Shown here: in pieces, positions 45,828 to 56,500 of the stretch
Layout: each line of letters opens with the position of its first letter
Numbering within the stretch: position 1 is the first letter of the stretch
NCBI GenBank assembly: GCA_903813345.2
Contig: CAIIXF020000008.1
Coordinates: 20,444,822 to 20,508,821 of the forward strand
Direction of reading: 5' to 3'
DNA: 64,000 bases
Source: Owenia fusiformis
Lineage: Eukaryota > Annelida > Polychaeta > Sabellida > Oweniidae
The notes under the pieces: model-generated
The model's database searches: none
What the model was told of the DNA's origin: nothing
The model's input: the letters and a program-made list of their open reading frames with translations, nothing else
Made by a program: the position numbers and the translations under genes

Positions 45828-45916
45828 ACAACTACAACAAGCTAAAATACAAATATTTTAAAATTCAAAATCCAAAACTTGTATATTTAAATTGTGAAGA
45901 CAGCAATTAATTGAAA

Positions 45917-48817
45917 ATGAGTTTTGAGGTTGAGACATTTTTAGAAGCGCCCTCTTTGGAGGAATTTGACAGTTTAAAGAAAACTGATCTTCTGGCACTG
46001 GCTAAACATGTTGGCTTAGCAGTTAAAACTTCCTACAGAAAAGGCACAATTAAAAACCTTTTAGTGCAATATTTGGTAGCAGAAGAAATTCTGCCTGAGG
46101 AAGCATTAAAGCTTTCCATGGAGCCAGCCCAGCATGTTGAGCCTGCCGATCCTATTAAGCTCAAAGAACTTGAGTTGAGAGAGAAAGAATTGCAAAATGA
46201 ACGAGAAATGAGAGAGATTGAACTTAGATTACAAAATGAAAAAGAAATAAGATTAAAGGAACAAGAAATTCAAAAAGAAATTGAATTAAAACGGCTTGAA
46301 ATAGAAGCTAAAAGCAAATCTGATGAACATGCTACTATGCATCAACATTTTGAAAATAGGTTTGACGCTTCAAAATTTCTGAAATTTGTACCTAAATTTC
46401 AAGAGAAAAATGTTGATAAATACTTTACACATTTTGAAAAGGTTGCTCAGAGCCTAGACTGGCCTAAATCTGCATGGCCAGTTATGCTCCAGAGTGTATT
46501 CATTGGAAAAGCAAGTGAAATATTTGCCTCTCTCTCAGGAGAAGTATGCTCTGATTATGACCTAGTTAAAAATGCAATTCTTAAAGCTTATGAACTAGTA
46601 CCAGAAGCTTACAGACAAAAATTTAGAAATGCCCACAAACAGAGTGACCAAACCCATGTTGAGTTTGCTCGAGAGCAAGAGCAGCTTTTTGACAGGTGGC
46701 TTGTCTCTAAAGATGTATCTGAAGAGTTCAAAAAGCTCAGAGAGCTTATGCTAATAGAACAATTCAAAAACTGTGTTCAATATCACATTAGAACTTATTT
46801 AGATGAACACAAGGTAGAAACTTTAAGTCAAGCTGCCACCCTGTCTGATGATTATGCTCTAACTCATAAGGGTAGTTTTATCAAAGGTAATCCTAACTTT
46901 AGAGGTTATCAAGGTAACAAACCTTCATATGATACAAAATCAAATCAGTCCTCATCATCAAATACATCAAACAAAGCAAAAGACCAGTCTAATTCATCAC
47001 AGAGTTCTAGCTCAAAATCAGATCAATCAAAATCGTCAGGTCCAACATCAAATGTCACCTGTAATTATTGTAAAAAGCCTGGTCACATTATTTCTGAATG
47101 CTATAGGATTAAGAATAGAAGAGAGATGTCTGGTTCTGCTCATTCAAATGGTTGTGCTACTGTTCCCATTTCAAGAAAGCCCATTGTTTGGGATTCATAT
47201 ACTCATACTGAGAAATCAACTCATAGTGATATTATGGAGGATTATAAGCCTTTCATGTCGGAAGGATCTGTGTCACTGTCAAGTGATGGTACCAATTCAA
47301 AGCCAATTAAGATTCTTAGAGACACGGGTGCATCTCAGACTTTGTTGTTAGAAGGTGTTCTTCCTTTATCTGAGGAGTCATTCACAGGTACCCATATTTT
47401 GATGCAAGGCATTGAATTAGGTTTTACTAAAGTTCCCCTCCATCGTATTCATATCACATCAGAGTTAGTCAAAGGGCCAGTTATTGTTGGTGTTAGGCCA
47501 CAACTTCCTGTTGAAGGAGTCGCATTGCTTTTAGGCAATGATTTAGCTGGGGGAAAGGTATCATTAGACCCCATTGTTTCTGATCAGCCTTGTTCTATTG
47601 AGGATTCTGTCCAAGAGGACTCTGATATATATCCTGCTTGTGCTGTTACTAGGGCTATGGCTAAAAAGTTAGCTAATAGCGGGGATTCGTCTGTGGGAGA
47701 TGACTTTGATAGTGGGTTTTTAAGCTCCTTGTTTGATGATGAATGTCACTCACCACTTGTTAAAGATGGTCCTTATCCTATTTTAAAGGCAAATTCTACA
47801 TTGAAACAGCCTTCTGTTCGAGCCAAGCAGTCATCTATTGAGGCAAATTCTTCATTGAAAAAGCCTATTGCCAGAGGTGATTCACCTTCTGAGCAGGATC
47901 ACTATTTTGATGCGGTTTCGCCCGCTCTTGCTAGTCCCGATGAAGTTTCATCTTCTTCTGCTAGTGTTCATGAGGTTTCATCTCCTCCTTGTTCTGAGGT
48001 TTCATCCTCTATTTCTGATAGTGATTCTTTGAAAAATGATCCTCATTCTAAACACATGTTAATTTATGAACAAGAGCATGATCCATCACTCATTGATCTT
48101 CATAAAAGATGTCTTACTATTGATGAAGCTGACAAGGTCCCTGTTTGTTTCTACAAAAAGGATGGCATATTAATGCGAAAGTGGAGACCTCCTGAAGCTT
48201 CCCCTGAAGACGATTGGGCAATTGTGCATCAAATTATTGCCCCAAAATCATATCATAAGGAAATCTTGAGTCTAGCTCATGATTCGCCTATGGCAGGTCA
48301 TTTAGGAGTAACTAAAACATACCATAAAATACTCAACCATTTCTATTGGCCCAAATTAAAACAAGATGTCCAAGAGTATTGTAGGTCTTGTCATACATGT
48401 CAAATGGTAGGGAAACCTGACCAGAAAATTTCAATTGCTCCTTTACACCCTATACCTGCATTTGATGAACCATTCAGTAAGGTTCTTATTGACTGTGTTG
48501 GTCCATTACCAAAAACAAAATCTGATAATCAATATCTGTTCACTATTCTGTCTATGGCCACACAGTTTCTAGAAATAAAATCACACCTTATGCTTAGAAA
48601 TAACAAAACCAAGTATATTGTGAAAACACAAATCAACAATTCCACATTAGTTGAGCTACCAAAGGAGCTCATATCTGACTTACAATCTAACTCAGTGCTG
48701 AATGATTTCATTTGCATTGATAAAACTACTCCTGTGAGGTGTAGAGAGTTACATATGATGAAAAAGTATGTTGAGCGTGATAAAATTTCTTTACTCAACA
48801 TGAGCTTGCGCTCTTAG
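45917..48817 (+). CDS. Gag-protease with fused remnant of integrase (deleted pol)
   Basis: 966 codons from the ATG of MSFEVETFLE. The N-terminus looks SAP-like (SLKKTDLLALAKHVGL), then a charged coiled coil (about 80-135) and a capsid region with SCAN-like sequence (YRQKFRNAHK...FDRWL...LMLIEQFKNC). A CCHC zinc knuckle, CNYCKKPGHIISEC, lies near residue 384, and an aspartic protease motif, DTGAS, near 470. The frame then goes, without RT or RNase H, into the integrase zinc-binding domain (HDSPMAGHLGV...CRSCHTCQ, from about 788) and the first strand of the integrase core (LIDCVGPLPKT). It then loses similarity and ends. Gag and protease should still form particles. The junction kept the frame, hence a single deletion or a series of in-frame deletions. 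A TTG six bases upstream is unlikely to be the start. Confidence 0.88.
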   Translation: MSFEVETFLEAPSLEEFDSLKKTDLLALAKHVGLAVKTSYRKGTIKNLLVQYLVAEEILPEEALKLSMEPAQHVEPADPIKLKELELREKELQNEREMREIELRLQNEKEIRLKEQEIQKEIELKRLEIEAKSKSDEHATMHQHFENRFDASKFLKFVPKFQEKNVDKYFTHFEKVAQSLDWPKSAWPVMLQSVFIGKASEIFASLSGEVCSDYDLVKNAILKAYELVPEAYRQKFRNAHKQSDQTHVEFAREQEQLFDRWLVSKDVSEEFKKLRELMLIEQFKNCVQYHIRTYLDEHKVETLSQAATLSDDYALTHKGSFIKGNPNFRGYQGNKPSYDTKSNQSSSSNTSNKAKDQSNSSQSSSSKSDQSKSSGPTSNVTCNYCKKPGHIISECYRIKNRREMSGSAHSNGCATVPISRKPIVWDSYTHTEKSTHSDIMEDYKPFMSEGSVSLSSDGTNSKPIKILRDTGASQTLLLEGVLPLSEESFTGTHILMQGIELGFTKVPLHRIHITSELVKGPVIVGVRPQLPVEGVALLLGNDLAGGKVSLDPIVSDQPCSIEDSVQEDSDIYPACAVTRAMAKKLANSGDSSVGDDFDSGFLSSLFDDECHSPLVKDGPYPILKANSTLKQPSVRAKQSSIEANSSLKKPIARGDSPSEQDHYFDAVSPALASPDEVSSSSASVHEVSSPPCSEVSSSISDSDSLKNDPHSKHMLIYEQEHDPSLIDLHKRCLTIDEADKVPVCFYKKDGILMRKWRPPEASPEDDWAIVHQIIAPKSYHKEILSLAHDSPMAGHLGVTKTYHKILNHFYWPKLKQDVQEYCRSCHTCQMVGKPDQKISIAPLHPIPAFDEPFSKVLIDCVGPLPKTKSDNQYLFTILSMATQFLEIKSHLMLRNNKTKYIVKTQINNSTLVELPKELISDLQSNSVLNDFICIDKTTPVRCRELHMMKKYVERDKISLLNMSLRS

Positions 48818-49456
48818 CTCATAGGCCAAACTTGTATGTAAATGACAACTATATGTTATTCAAGAGTCAGATATTGTAAATTATAATGATTAACTCATGA
48901 AGATTATATTATATGATAGGCAAATTGGAGATTTGAGATAACTGTCACTTATATACTGTATATAAAAACATTTGCCTAAATAGTGAAATTGATATTATAT
49001 GAACTACAAGAATGTTCCTAGATTATATGAGCATTATAGGTGATCATTAAATAGTGTCACAAGATTACTTGATAACATCAGAGTGTACTATTAGAAATAC
49101 TTACATAAGATCATTTAAAACATTGTACTAGTTTTGTGTTTGTCAGACTCAAAAATTATGCTATTGCACATGTTATATGATCTATTGCGTGTATTGTATT
49201 TATGACTTAATGCATAACTGATGTAGATATTATTGTAGTATGGGATTATTACAGAAAATTATATGTTATTAGATTGTACTCACACTGTAACGATAGAAAG
49301 TATTATATATTTGTAAACATACTGCATATAAAAAAAAAGAATATTGTAAACAAATATTATGTAAGTCTCAACCTCACTTTTAGAAATTGTAATGCTCGCT
49401 ACTCAAGCTAAGATATTATTGTAAAAGTTTTTCATTGCATTCAAAACTTTTCTTTT

Positions 49457-49467
49457 AAGGAGGGAGG
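49457..49467 (+). other. Polypurine tract
   Basis: AAGGAGGGAGG directly abuts the 3' LTR and would prime plus-strand DNA synthesis. The 640 bp between the stop codon and here hold no recognisable domain. Confidence 0.75.
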
Positions 49468-50346
49468 TGTTACAGTAGTGAGCTACATGTATATTATATT
49501 CTACTATATTCACCTATAGTTTGATTTGTGATCTGTGCTTGCTGTATATGTTGAGCTATTCTTTATTAGAGATCTTTGGTCAAGGTCACAATGACATTAT
49601 ACACTGTATCTAGTAAACAAAACTGAACTGAATGATTCATTAACCCTTGACCATCCAGAGAGTTCTAGAAAATATAACCATTCATTAAGATTTAATCATG
49701 TGACTAGAGATGTCCAATCAAAACTCAACAAGTAGTCTCAGTTCTAGAAGATTCGTTTCTGGATCATTCTTTCACATTATAAAAAGAACAGCACAGTGAC
49801 TCTCATTAGCAGATAAATTAAGTCATCATAACTGGACATCTACTCTGTAGCAGAATTTCAAAGTTTATCAAAAGGACATCTTCTTAGCAGAAAATTACAA
49901 CAACGTACTGTGGGAACATTTATAACACTACAAACATACAACCTGAGGACTTTATATGGACATATATTACAACACACACTATATACGGATTATCATATAC
50001 ATTCGTGGATTATCATAAACATTTGTGGATTATCATCAAACATTTGTGGATTATCATCAAACATTATTGGATACGAACATTATAGGATTACAACAAACAT
50101 TATTGGATTATTACAAACATTGGAGAACTATTAACGATTATTGAAACATTTCGTGATCTGGAACATTCCAAAGGATCGTCAACGACATTTATCGACATCA
50201 AGAATAAGCGGTATCATTGATTGGACATCACTTAAGTATTAAACCTCCTTTATATTATTGTTATATTATTTAGTTTTCAAAATATAAATATATTGTAATC
50301 ATATTTTAATTGCTGTTTTTACTTTCTGTTATTTTCGAACGTAACA
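49468..50346 (+). repeat. 3' LTR
   Basis: The same length as the 5' LTR and apparently the same sequence, including the 74-codon chance frame, the TATA-like site and the GTGGATTATC run. It is followed by ACAT, the target duplication. Confidence 0.92.
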
Positions 50347-50738
50347 ACATGAATAAAACAATTGAGCTAAATATATTACCTAATTATACCATTATGCTTC
50401 AGATATAAATTCCATCACGTAGGATTCTTAGAATTTCCATTACATCGAAAATAGTGAAAAGGGAAAAAAACTTTCAACCGGAAGTTTGTGGAAGCTGGGT
50501 GTAAATTTCGGATCATCAGCCGATTCTCACAACGGATATCTCATTCCCGGGAGTGAATTCGTGAAATCGTTTCAATACACTTTCCTGTCTGCAACGATTA
50601 TCAATATGTAGGCCTAATATTATAGATGATAAAAAATGAAAATTTTAAGTTGGGGAGATGATAAAATTCAAGTTAAGAATTCCAAAGGAGTCTGTAAAAT
50701 TGTGGGGGGATTAAGCAATTTCTGCAGGAAAACTCAAC

Positions 50739-51537
50739 AAAGGATCTTGTACACCTGCCATTATGATCTCCCCATGAACAAAAATAAATTCATCTGATTT
50801 TTCAAAATAAATATACTGCTTTTATTATTACATTTATATGTACACTAGTATCTTGTTGACCTATATTCAGCACTGTATTGATGAATGGGCCACTTTTTAG
50901 GGCAATATTCAATCATAAAGTGTACAGGGGTAGAGATGCCAAACCAGGAAGTCTTTTTGTGTCTGTCAAAATCCATTTGCATCCTACACATCCCTACATC
51001 TTATCAAAATATGTTATTAATTAATGAATCATAACAGTATAATCTTTGGATTTACAAAGTTGTATGGGATTTCATAAGTGTAAAAGTTGCTTTTGAAGCA
51101 TTTTTCTATAGCCATTTTGTAGGAAAAAAAATGATGAAAAAAATGAATAATCTTTTAATTTGAAGTATGACCTGAATCGATTGCAAACTTTATATTTGCA
51201 CATCTGATCTGAAATACCATTTGTGTCATATTGTGAAATTATTTAATTTGCAATCGATTCAGGTCATAGTGTATTTTAGGTATTTTTGTGAAAATCAATA
51301 GAAACCAATGGCCTCCATTGGAATCTGATGGTATCCACATGTTAAGTCAATAGAACACATCCAATGTCAAGTCAATACACCCTTGCTGAACTTAATGACC
51401 CCAATCTCAGCCCATGTGGGGCCAAACGCTTAAATATTTTCCAAAGTATTATGTAACATTGTATTCTTTATATTACACCTAAAAATGATTCATTTTGTTC
51501 ATGGGGAGATCATAATGGCAGGTGCACTAGATCCTTT
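50739..51537. repeat. Inverted-repeat element with a second internal hairpin
   Basis: ACACCTGCCATTATGATCTC and neighbours near 50739-50795 pair with 51485-51537. Inside, 51166-51187 and 51247-51268 are 22-bp perfect inverted arms (TATGACCTGAATCGATTGCA start). No frame of interest is present; it is probably a MITE. Confidence 0.6.
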
Positions 51538-51829
51538 GGAAGATTTATTTTTTCAAGAGGAAATTTACAACTGAATTGCCAAATGAATAGGCGCAGTGCA
51601 TGGCAAAATATGTTAGGTCGATCTAGTATTTTTTTTGAACCGATGGCCCTTCTAAGATCTATTAAAAAAGGCGCATCATCACCAACGTGCAAAAGTCAAT
51701 GTTTTTGCTATAAATCGGGCAACAATGGTCTACGTAACCTGGAATAAATAGGTATAAGGGACGTTATGACATTGCTCACTTTTTAAAGTTAGTTTCCATG
51801 CGTTATACAAAAAATAATCCAAATAAATT

Positions 51830-52083
51830 AATTTGGGATGGAGGGGGATCGGATGGAGGGGGGGGGAGTTATATATATTTACGATGGAACAAATGCACAA
51901 GAACTCCCATCGCGAGTATTTGAAAAATCTGAACTCAGTACCCCAGTTAGAGTGGATATTATATCTCTGGAGAATGAAAAATGGGAAAATTTGGGGTCAT
52001 AAGAATAAATTCAAGGGCATGTCTTATCATGTCTTGTATACACGTGATCCCCTCCATCCGACCCCCCCCCTCGATCCCAAATT
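51830..52083. repeat. G-rich-ended inverted repeat, 254 bp
   Basis: AATTTGGGATGGAGGGGGAT at one end and TCGATCCCAAATT with a long C run at the other are inverted copies. Both arms contain the word CGGATGGAGGGG or its complement. It is a short MITE-like element, and the 87-codon frame across it is not convincing. Confidence 0.55.
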
Positions 52084-53529
52084 ACTATTACATTAATAGT
52101 GTAAGTATTTTCATTGCAGGTTAAGCAAATAAAAATTCAAAGGTAAAGAGGCTTTAACACGTAGTTCAGTGGGGGAGTTAGGACAATTAGACACTGAAAA
52201 GCAGGCTATTGAGAGGAGATAAAGGTAAGGGAATATCACAGTAAGAAAGAGGATGATTTAAACAGTGGAAATCTGAGAAAATCTCAATTTTTTCAAAAAT
52301 GGCACTTTGGACATTATTATTCTCGACGACGACATTAACCAATTATTAAGGACTAATCTAGGCATTCTGAAACCATAGGCTACATTTTCACATATGCAAC
52401 CACCATCCCGTTCTCACATGAACTAAGGATTGAAGCAAAGCCGCAGATTTGATCTTGGAGCGTGACGACGAAAACGAAGAATTTATTCCCTATGTACTTT
52501 TTAGGCCTACTGATTAATGTGCATTCTCCTGTTTTATATGAAAAGTCAACAAAAAATATATACCGTAGGCCTAAATAAGATTTGTTCAAATATATTTGGG
52601 TAGAAACTTCAAACAAAAAATGTATTGACCACGGAGTTCAAACCGTGCATCACAATTACATACTCATGATGTGCTAAGTCCACAAAATTTATTTATTGAA
52701 CTTTTTGATTGAAAGTACTTGTACTAGGCTATACCGATTGTCAAAACATTTTTGATTTTACCCCTTGGTGACGAAAGGGTTAATCTCTAATTTCACGTTC
52801 AGCGAAAGTTTGAATGGAGGTTAAATTCTAAAATCTGACAGCTTTCCAACGGTGTATTGGAACCTTAGTGCAGAAGAGGTGATTTAAAATTCACTAAGGA
52901 GCGCACTTAGAGGCTTTGCACTTTTAAAAGTCATGTTTGATTAGGAGAGGTTATAATACACGTTTTTTAAAACGTATGCGTGAACGTGTAGAATTATGAT
53001 GCGCTGTGGACCCGGGCTGTGGATAAGTTCCCCCATTTGTATAGACGGTGAACACCGCCTCTAATGCGTTGGATTGTCGTAAGGACTTGCATTAGATCCT
53101 CACGATCCTCAGAGACCCAGAGGGTGCATGAATGCACCTACCATTTGTATTGCTTACTTTGCCTATTGAGTATGTATACGTAAAATAATTGTAATTAGGT
53201 CCCTGGAAAGTGAATTGAGAGCGGGACAACAAACCCCGGGGGCCGAAATATTACACGCCCATGCACAGGTTCTAATATTAGATCAATTACAATGCTATCT
53301 ATAGAATCTTTTTGGAGTTTATATATTATCTCTTGTCTTGAAGTTAATCTTATTAAAATGTATGTTAAGGACTGTTCCAAGGACTCTCCATGCCAGCCCG
53401 TTTCTGATACCGTAATCAGGCTATAAATTTACGAGGACCAAGGACAATGCATCCTTCAGCAAAACAGTTAATCAATGATCTAGAAGGTGGACATATTTTA
53501 AGAATAAAATTTGAATTTTATTACACAAT
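52084..53529. other. No gene recognised upstream of the CTLD gene
   Basis: AT-rich sequence without a recognisable domain or repeat; it probably contains the promoter of the gene starting at 53530. No TATA box at a convincing distance was identified. Confidence 0.4.
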
Positions 53530-56500
53530 ATGGAAGTAGGAAAATCAATATGGATTTTAATGGGTTGTTTCCTCTGCACAGGTATAATATAAGAACACAC
53601 TGCGTTAATATTTTGGTGCTCAAAACAATTTATCTGGATTTATGTGCAAACAAAATTATATCTTTGGGTCAAATAGAATGGATAACGACGATCTGAGAGT
53701 ACGTCTCGGTCACATTTGATCGATGGCAACCGTAGGCCTACGACAGGCGTAGTTTCCCAAAATCGACAGAAATATGCAGCATAAAATCTAGGAATAATAG
53801 TTTTTCCAGTACGTAGATTTCGATTCTGGGAAGCTCCGGCCGCCGTACGCCCCAGAGCAAATGTGACTGAGGCCTTAGTCACAAAAAGTGTCTCGTCGTT
53901 CCACGTCATGTCTTTTTCCTAAAGGTCCGTCAAAAAGTCAGAAAAAATCTTACACTTTTGGCTTATCTGTCAAAATATTGATAAAGTGTCCTTTCCCTTT
54001 TTGAATCCGACGGATAAATTGAATCAAATCTTCAAATACTCCTGTATTTGATCAGATATCGCAATTCCTTCCTCAAAAAAATGAAATTAGGATTGAAAGG
54101 GTCATTGGCACGTTTTTGAAAAAGTTGCTTCCAACATGTTTCACTATATCCTTTCTTTTTCCTTTTAGTTTTAATTTATGCACGTTTCTTGATTTTTGTC
54201 TCATCATACCTAGCCCTCGCAAATTCCCTACCATCAATGAATCAAATAATGACATGTGTTGTTATTTCAGCCCATTGTGCAGAACTAGGATGCGAGACTG
54301 GTTGGGAATTGTTGGCAGGCGAGTGTTTCCTGTTCAACATGCGGAACAGGTTGCCATGGGATGATGCCCGTGCAGATTGCAAACAGAAGGGAGGGGATCT
54401 TCTCAAATACACAACGGATGACACTCGAGTAAGGATTCAATGGACAGTTCCTTATTCCTCATAGTCTCATTACTTAAGGCTCTGTGCAAAGTTTGAAATA
54501 AAAGTTTAACCATTCAAATATTACTTTTCATAAAAACCATTCGAAACATTTTTTGAAAAATATGACTTGAAAAAAAAACTTAAAACGTTCAGATACATGC
54601 AACGAGTCCAATGAAACGTATTTAACAGTACCTTAAAACGTTTAGATACATGCAACGAGTCCACTGAAATGTAATTGACAGTATGTTTAAAACTTCTAGC
54701 GTGCTATTGAGGCACATATGGTACAGTTTCTTGGGGGATTCAAGGTTTGGACAGGCCTGAACAAACCTGATTACCCGACTGCATCTTGCCTTCCAATGTG
54801 GCGTTGGGGAGATGGTGACTACACACATCCATCGCTGTCCAACATGTAAGACCTTTATTTGGTACTCTGAGATTGGACCGAAATGGACGTTGCCAGTTTT
54901 TACTAGAATGGGACTCTTATATTTCAGAGAAGTTCCTTAAAAATGCAAAGGAGCACGTAGGTTATCGCAAACAATTTCAAACGATTCTGACTTGAATTAT
55001 GAATATGTTTTGATCATGGACATGGGTGTATCTTTTAGATCCATGCATTATCTTCAAGAAAAGTATATATAATGATAATTTAGTTTATCAGACCTAAGTG
55101 ATATTGAAGGGGCAATGGACCAATCAACATACTTTTTCAAAAATGTTGACCTAATTTTCACCAAAAATGCAACCTTTTATTACATTGTTGAATGCATAAT
55201 TAGAATGTGCTTTGAGACATGTTCGATTTCCTAAAAGGAAAAGTTGATTGCTCAAGGGACTTTAAAGATATTGAATTTGAATGACCAAAATGAACTGAAA
55301 GCAATGGATAGTATGAGATTTTTCAATGGAGAAATAATATGGGGAACACTTATCTTAAAGCAATTCAGTTTTTCTTTTAAGAACTATTTGATACATCAAA
55401 ATAAAGAATAGTAATGCATAAAACATTGTAAAAAATGATTGCATTTTTGGTGAAAATGGGGTCAACATCTTTGAAAAAGTGTGTTGATTGGTTGATTGCT
55501 AGTTAAATATCTCCGAGTTTGTTTGATTTTATTATTACTGTGTATAATTTTCTTTGAGATAATGAATTGATCTTAAAGATAAACCTGTCTTCATTGTCAG
55601 AAAATAGTCATAATCCAAGATATAACCTTCTGAAATTGTTTGCGATAACCTACATGCTCCTTTTGTTTCGAAATATCAGTAGTGTTTTCATGCAAATATG
55701 GCTGGAGTTCATTAGGTCATGGGAACATGTACAAACTATCTTATTTTTGTTCAATTATCTTATCGTAAAACTTGCATAGATAACATTGAAACGCCAATAG
55801 TTAACTCAGGATGGTGTACATATGTACAAAATACTAATGGATAGATAACGCATTCAAAATTCATGCTTTACAATTTGAACATTTTATTGCTGGAACTGTG
55901 TACATGATAGTATTTTGTTTTGTTTCTCAGTCGTTGCTAATTGTGCTTTATCCTTGAATCATCCACGCCTATTAACCATCGACAATGTACAGTGACAAAA
56001 TATACGGGTGTAAACTTTAGATGTACGTTGTCATATATTAACGATTTGAAGCAAAAACTGTGATGTATGTTTTCAGAGATTTATTTAAGGAATATGATGA
56101 AGTAAATTATGTTTAATTTCTTCTGCATGCTCTAGGTAAAACCTTTAACTTTCTAATTACGTAAACAGATTCTCGAATAGTGCTCCGGTTTTTTCTAGGT
56201 AATTCCACCAACATAATTGACCGATTGCAAAATGTTGATTATATTCACATTTTCATTAACCACTTTTCCCCTTAGCTTTAAAGAGTGTTCATAATTTTTA
56301 TATGCATATGCTAAATATAAACTACAAAATTTAGGACGAATGAAGATTTAATAAATATTCACGTTTTGGATATAATTTTTAAAAATCGGAATTGTACGGT
56401 TGTCAACTTATGAAATTTATGAGATGTAATAGTAAACAATGCTACAATTTTATTTCAAAATACACAAGGGAATTAATGAGTATCAAATGTTTTTTTGTTC

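Larger units (their letters stand above)
44926..50346 (+). mobile_element. Gypsy-type LTR retrotransposon lacking RT, 5,421 bp
   Basis: Two 879-bp LTRs (TGTTACAG...CGTAACA) flank an internal region. There is a tRNA-Pro primer site, a gag-protease-partial integrase frame and a purine-rich tract. ACAT lies immediately outside both ends (44922-44925 and 50347-50350), giving a 4-bp target duplication. The LTRs appear identical over all the stretches I compared. Reverse transcriptase, RNase H and most of the integrase core are absent, so it must have been mobilised by a related full element. It is inserted upstream of ERLEC1 in the opposite orientation. Confidence 0.93.
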
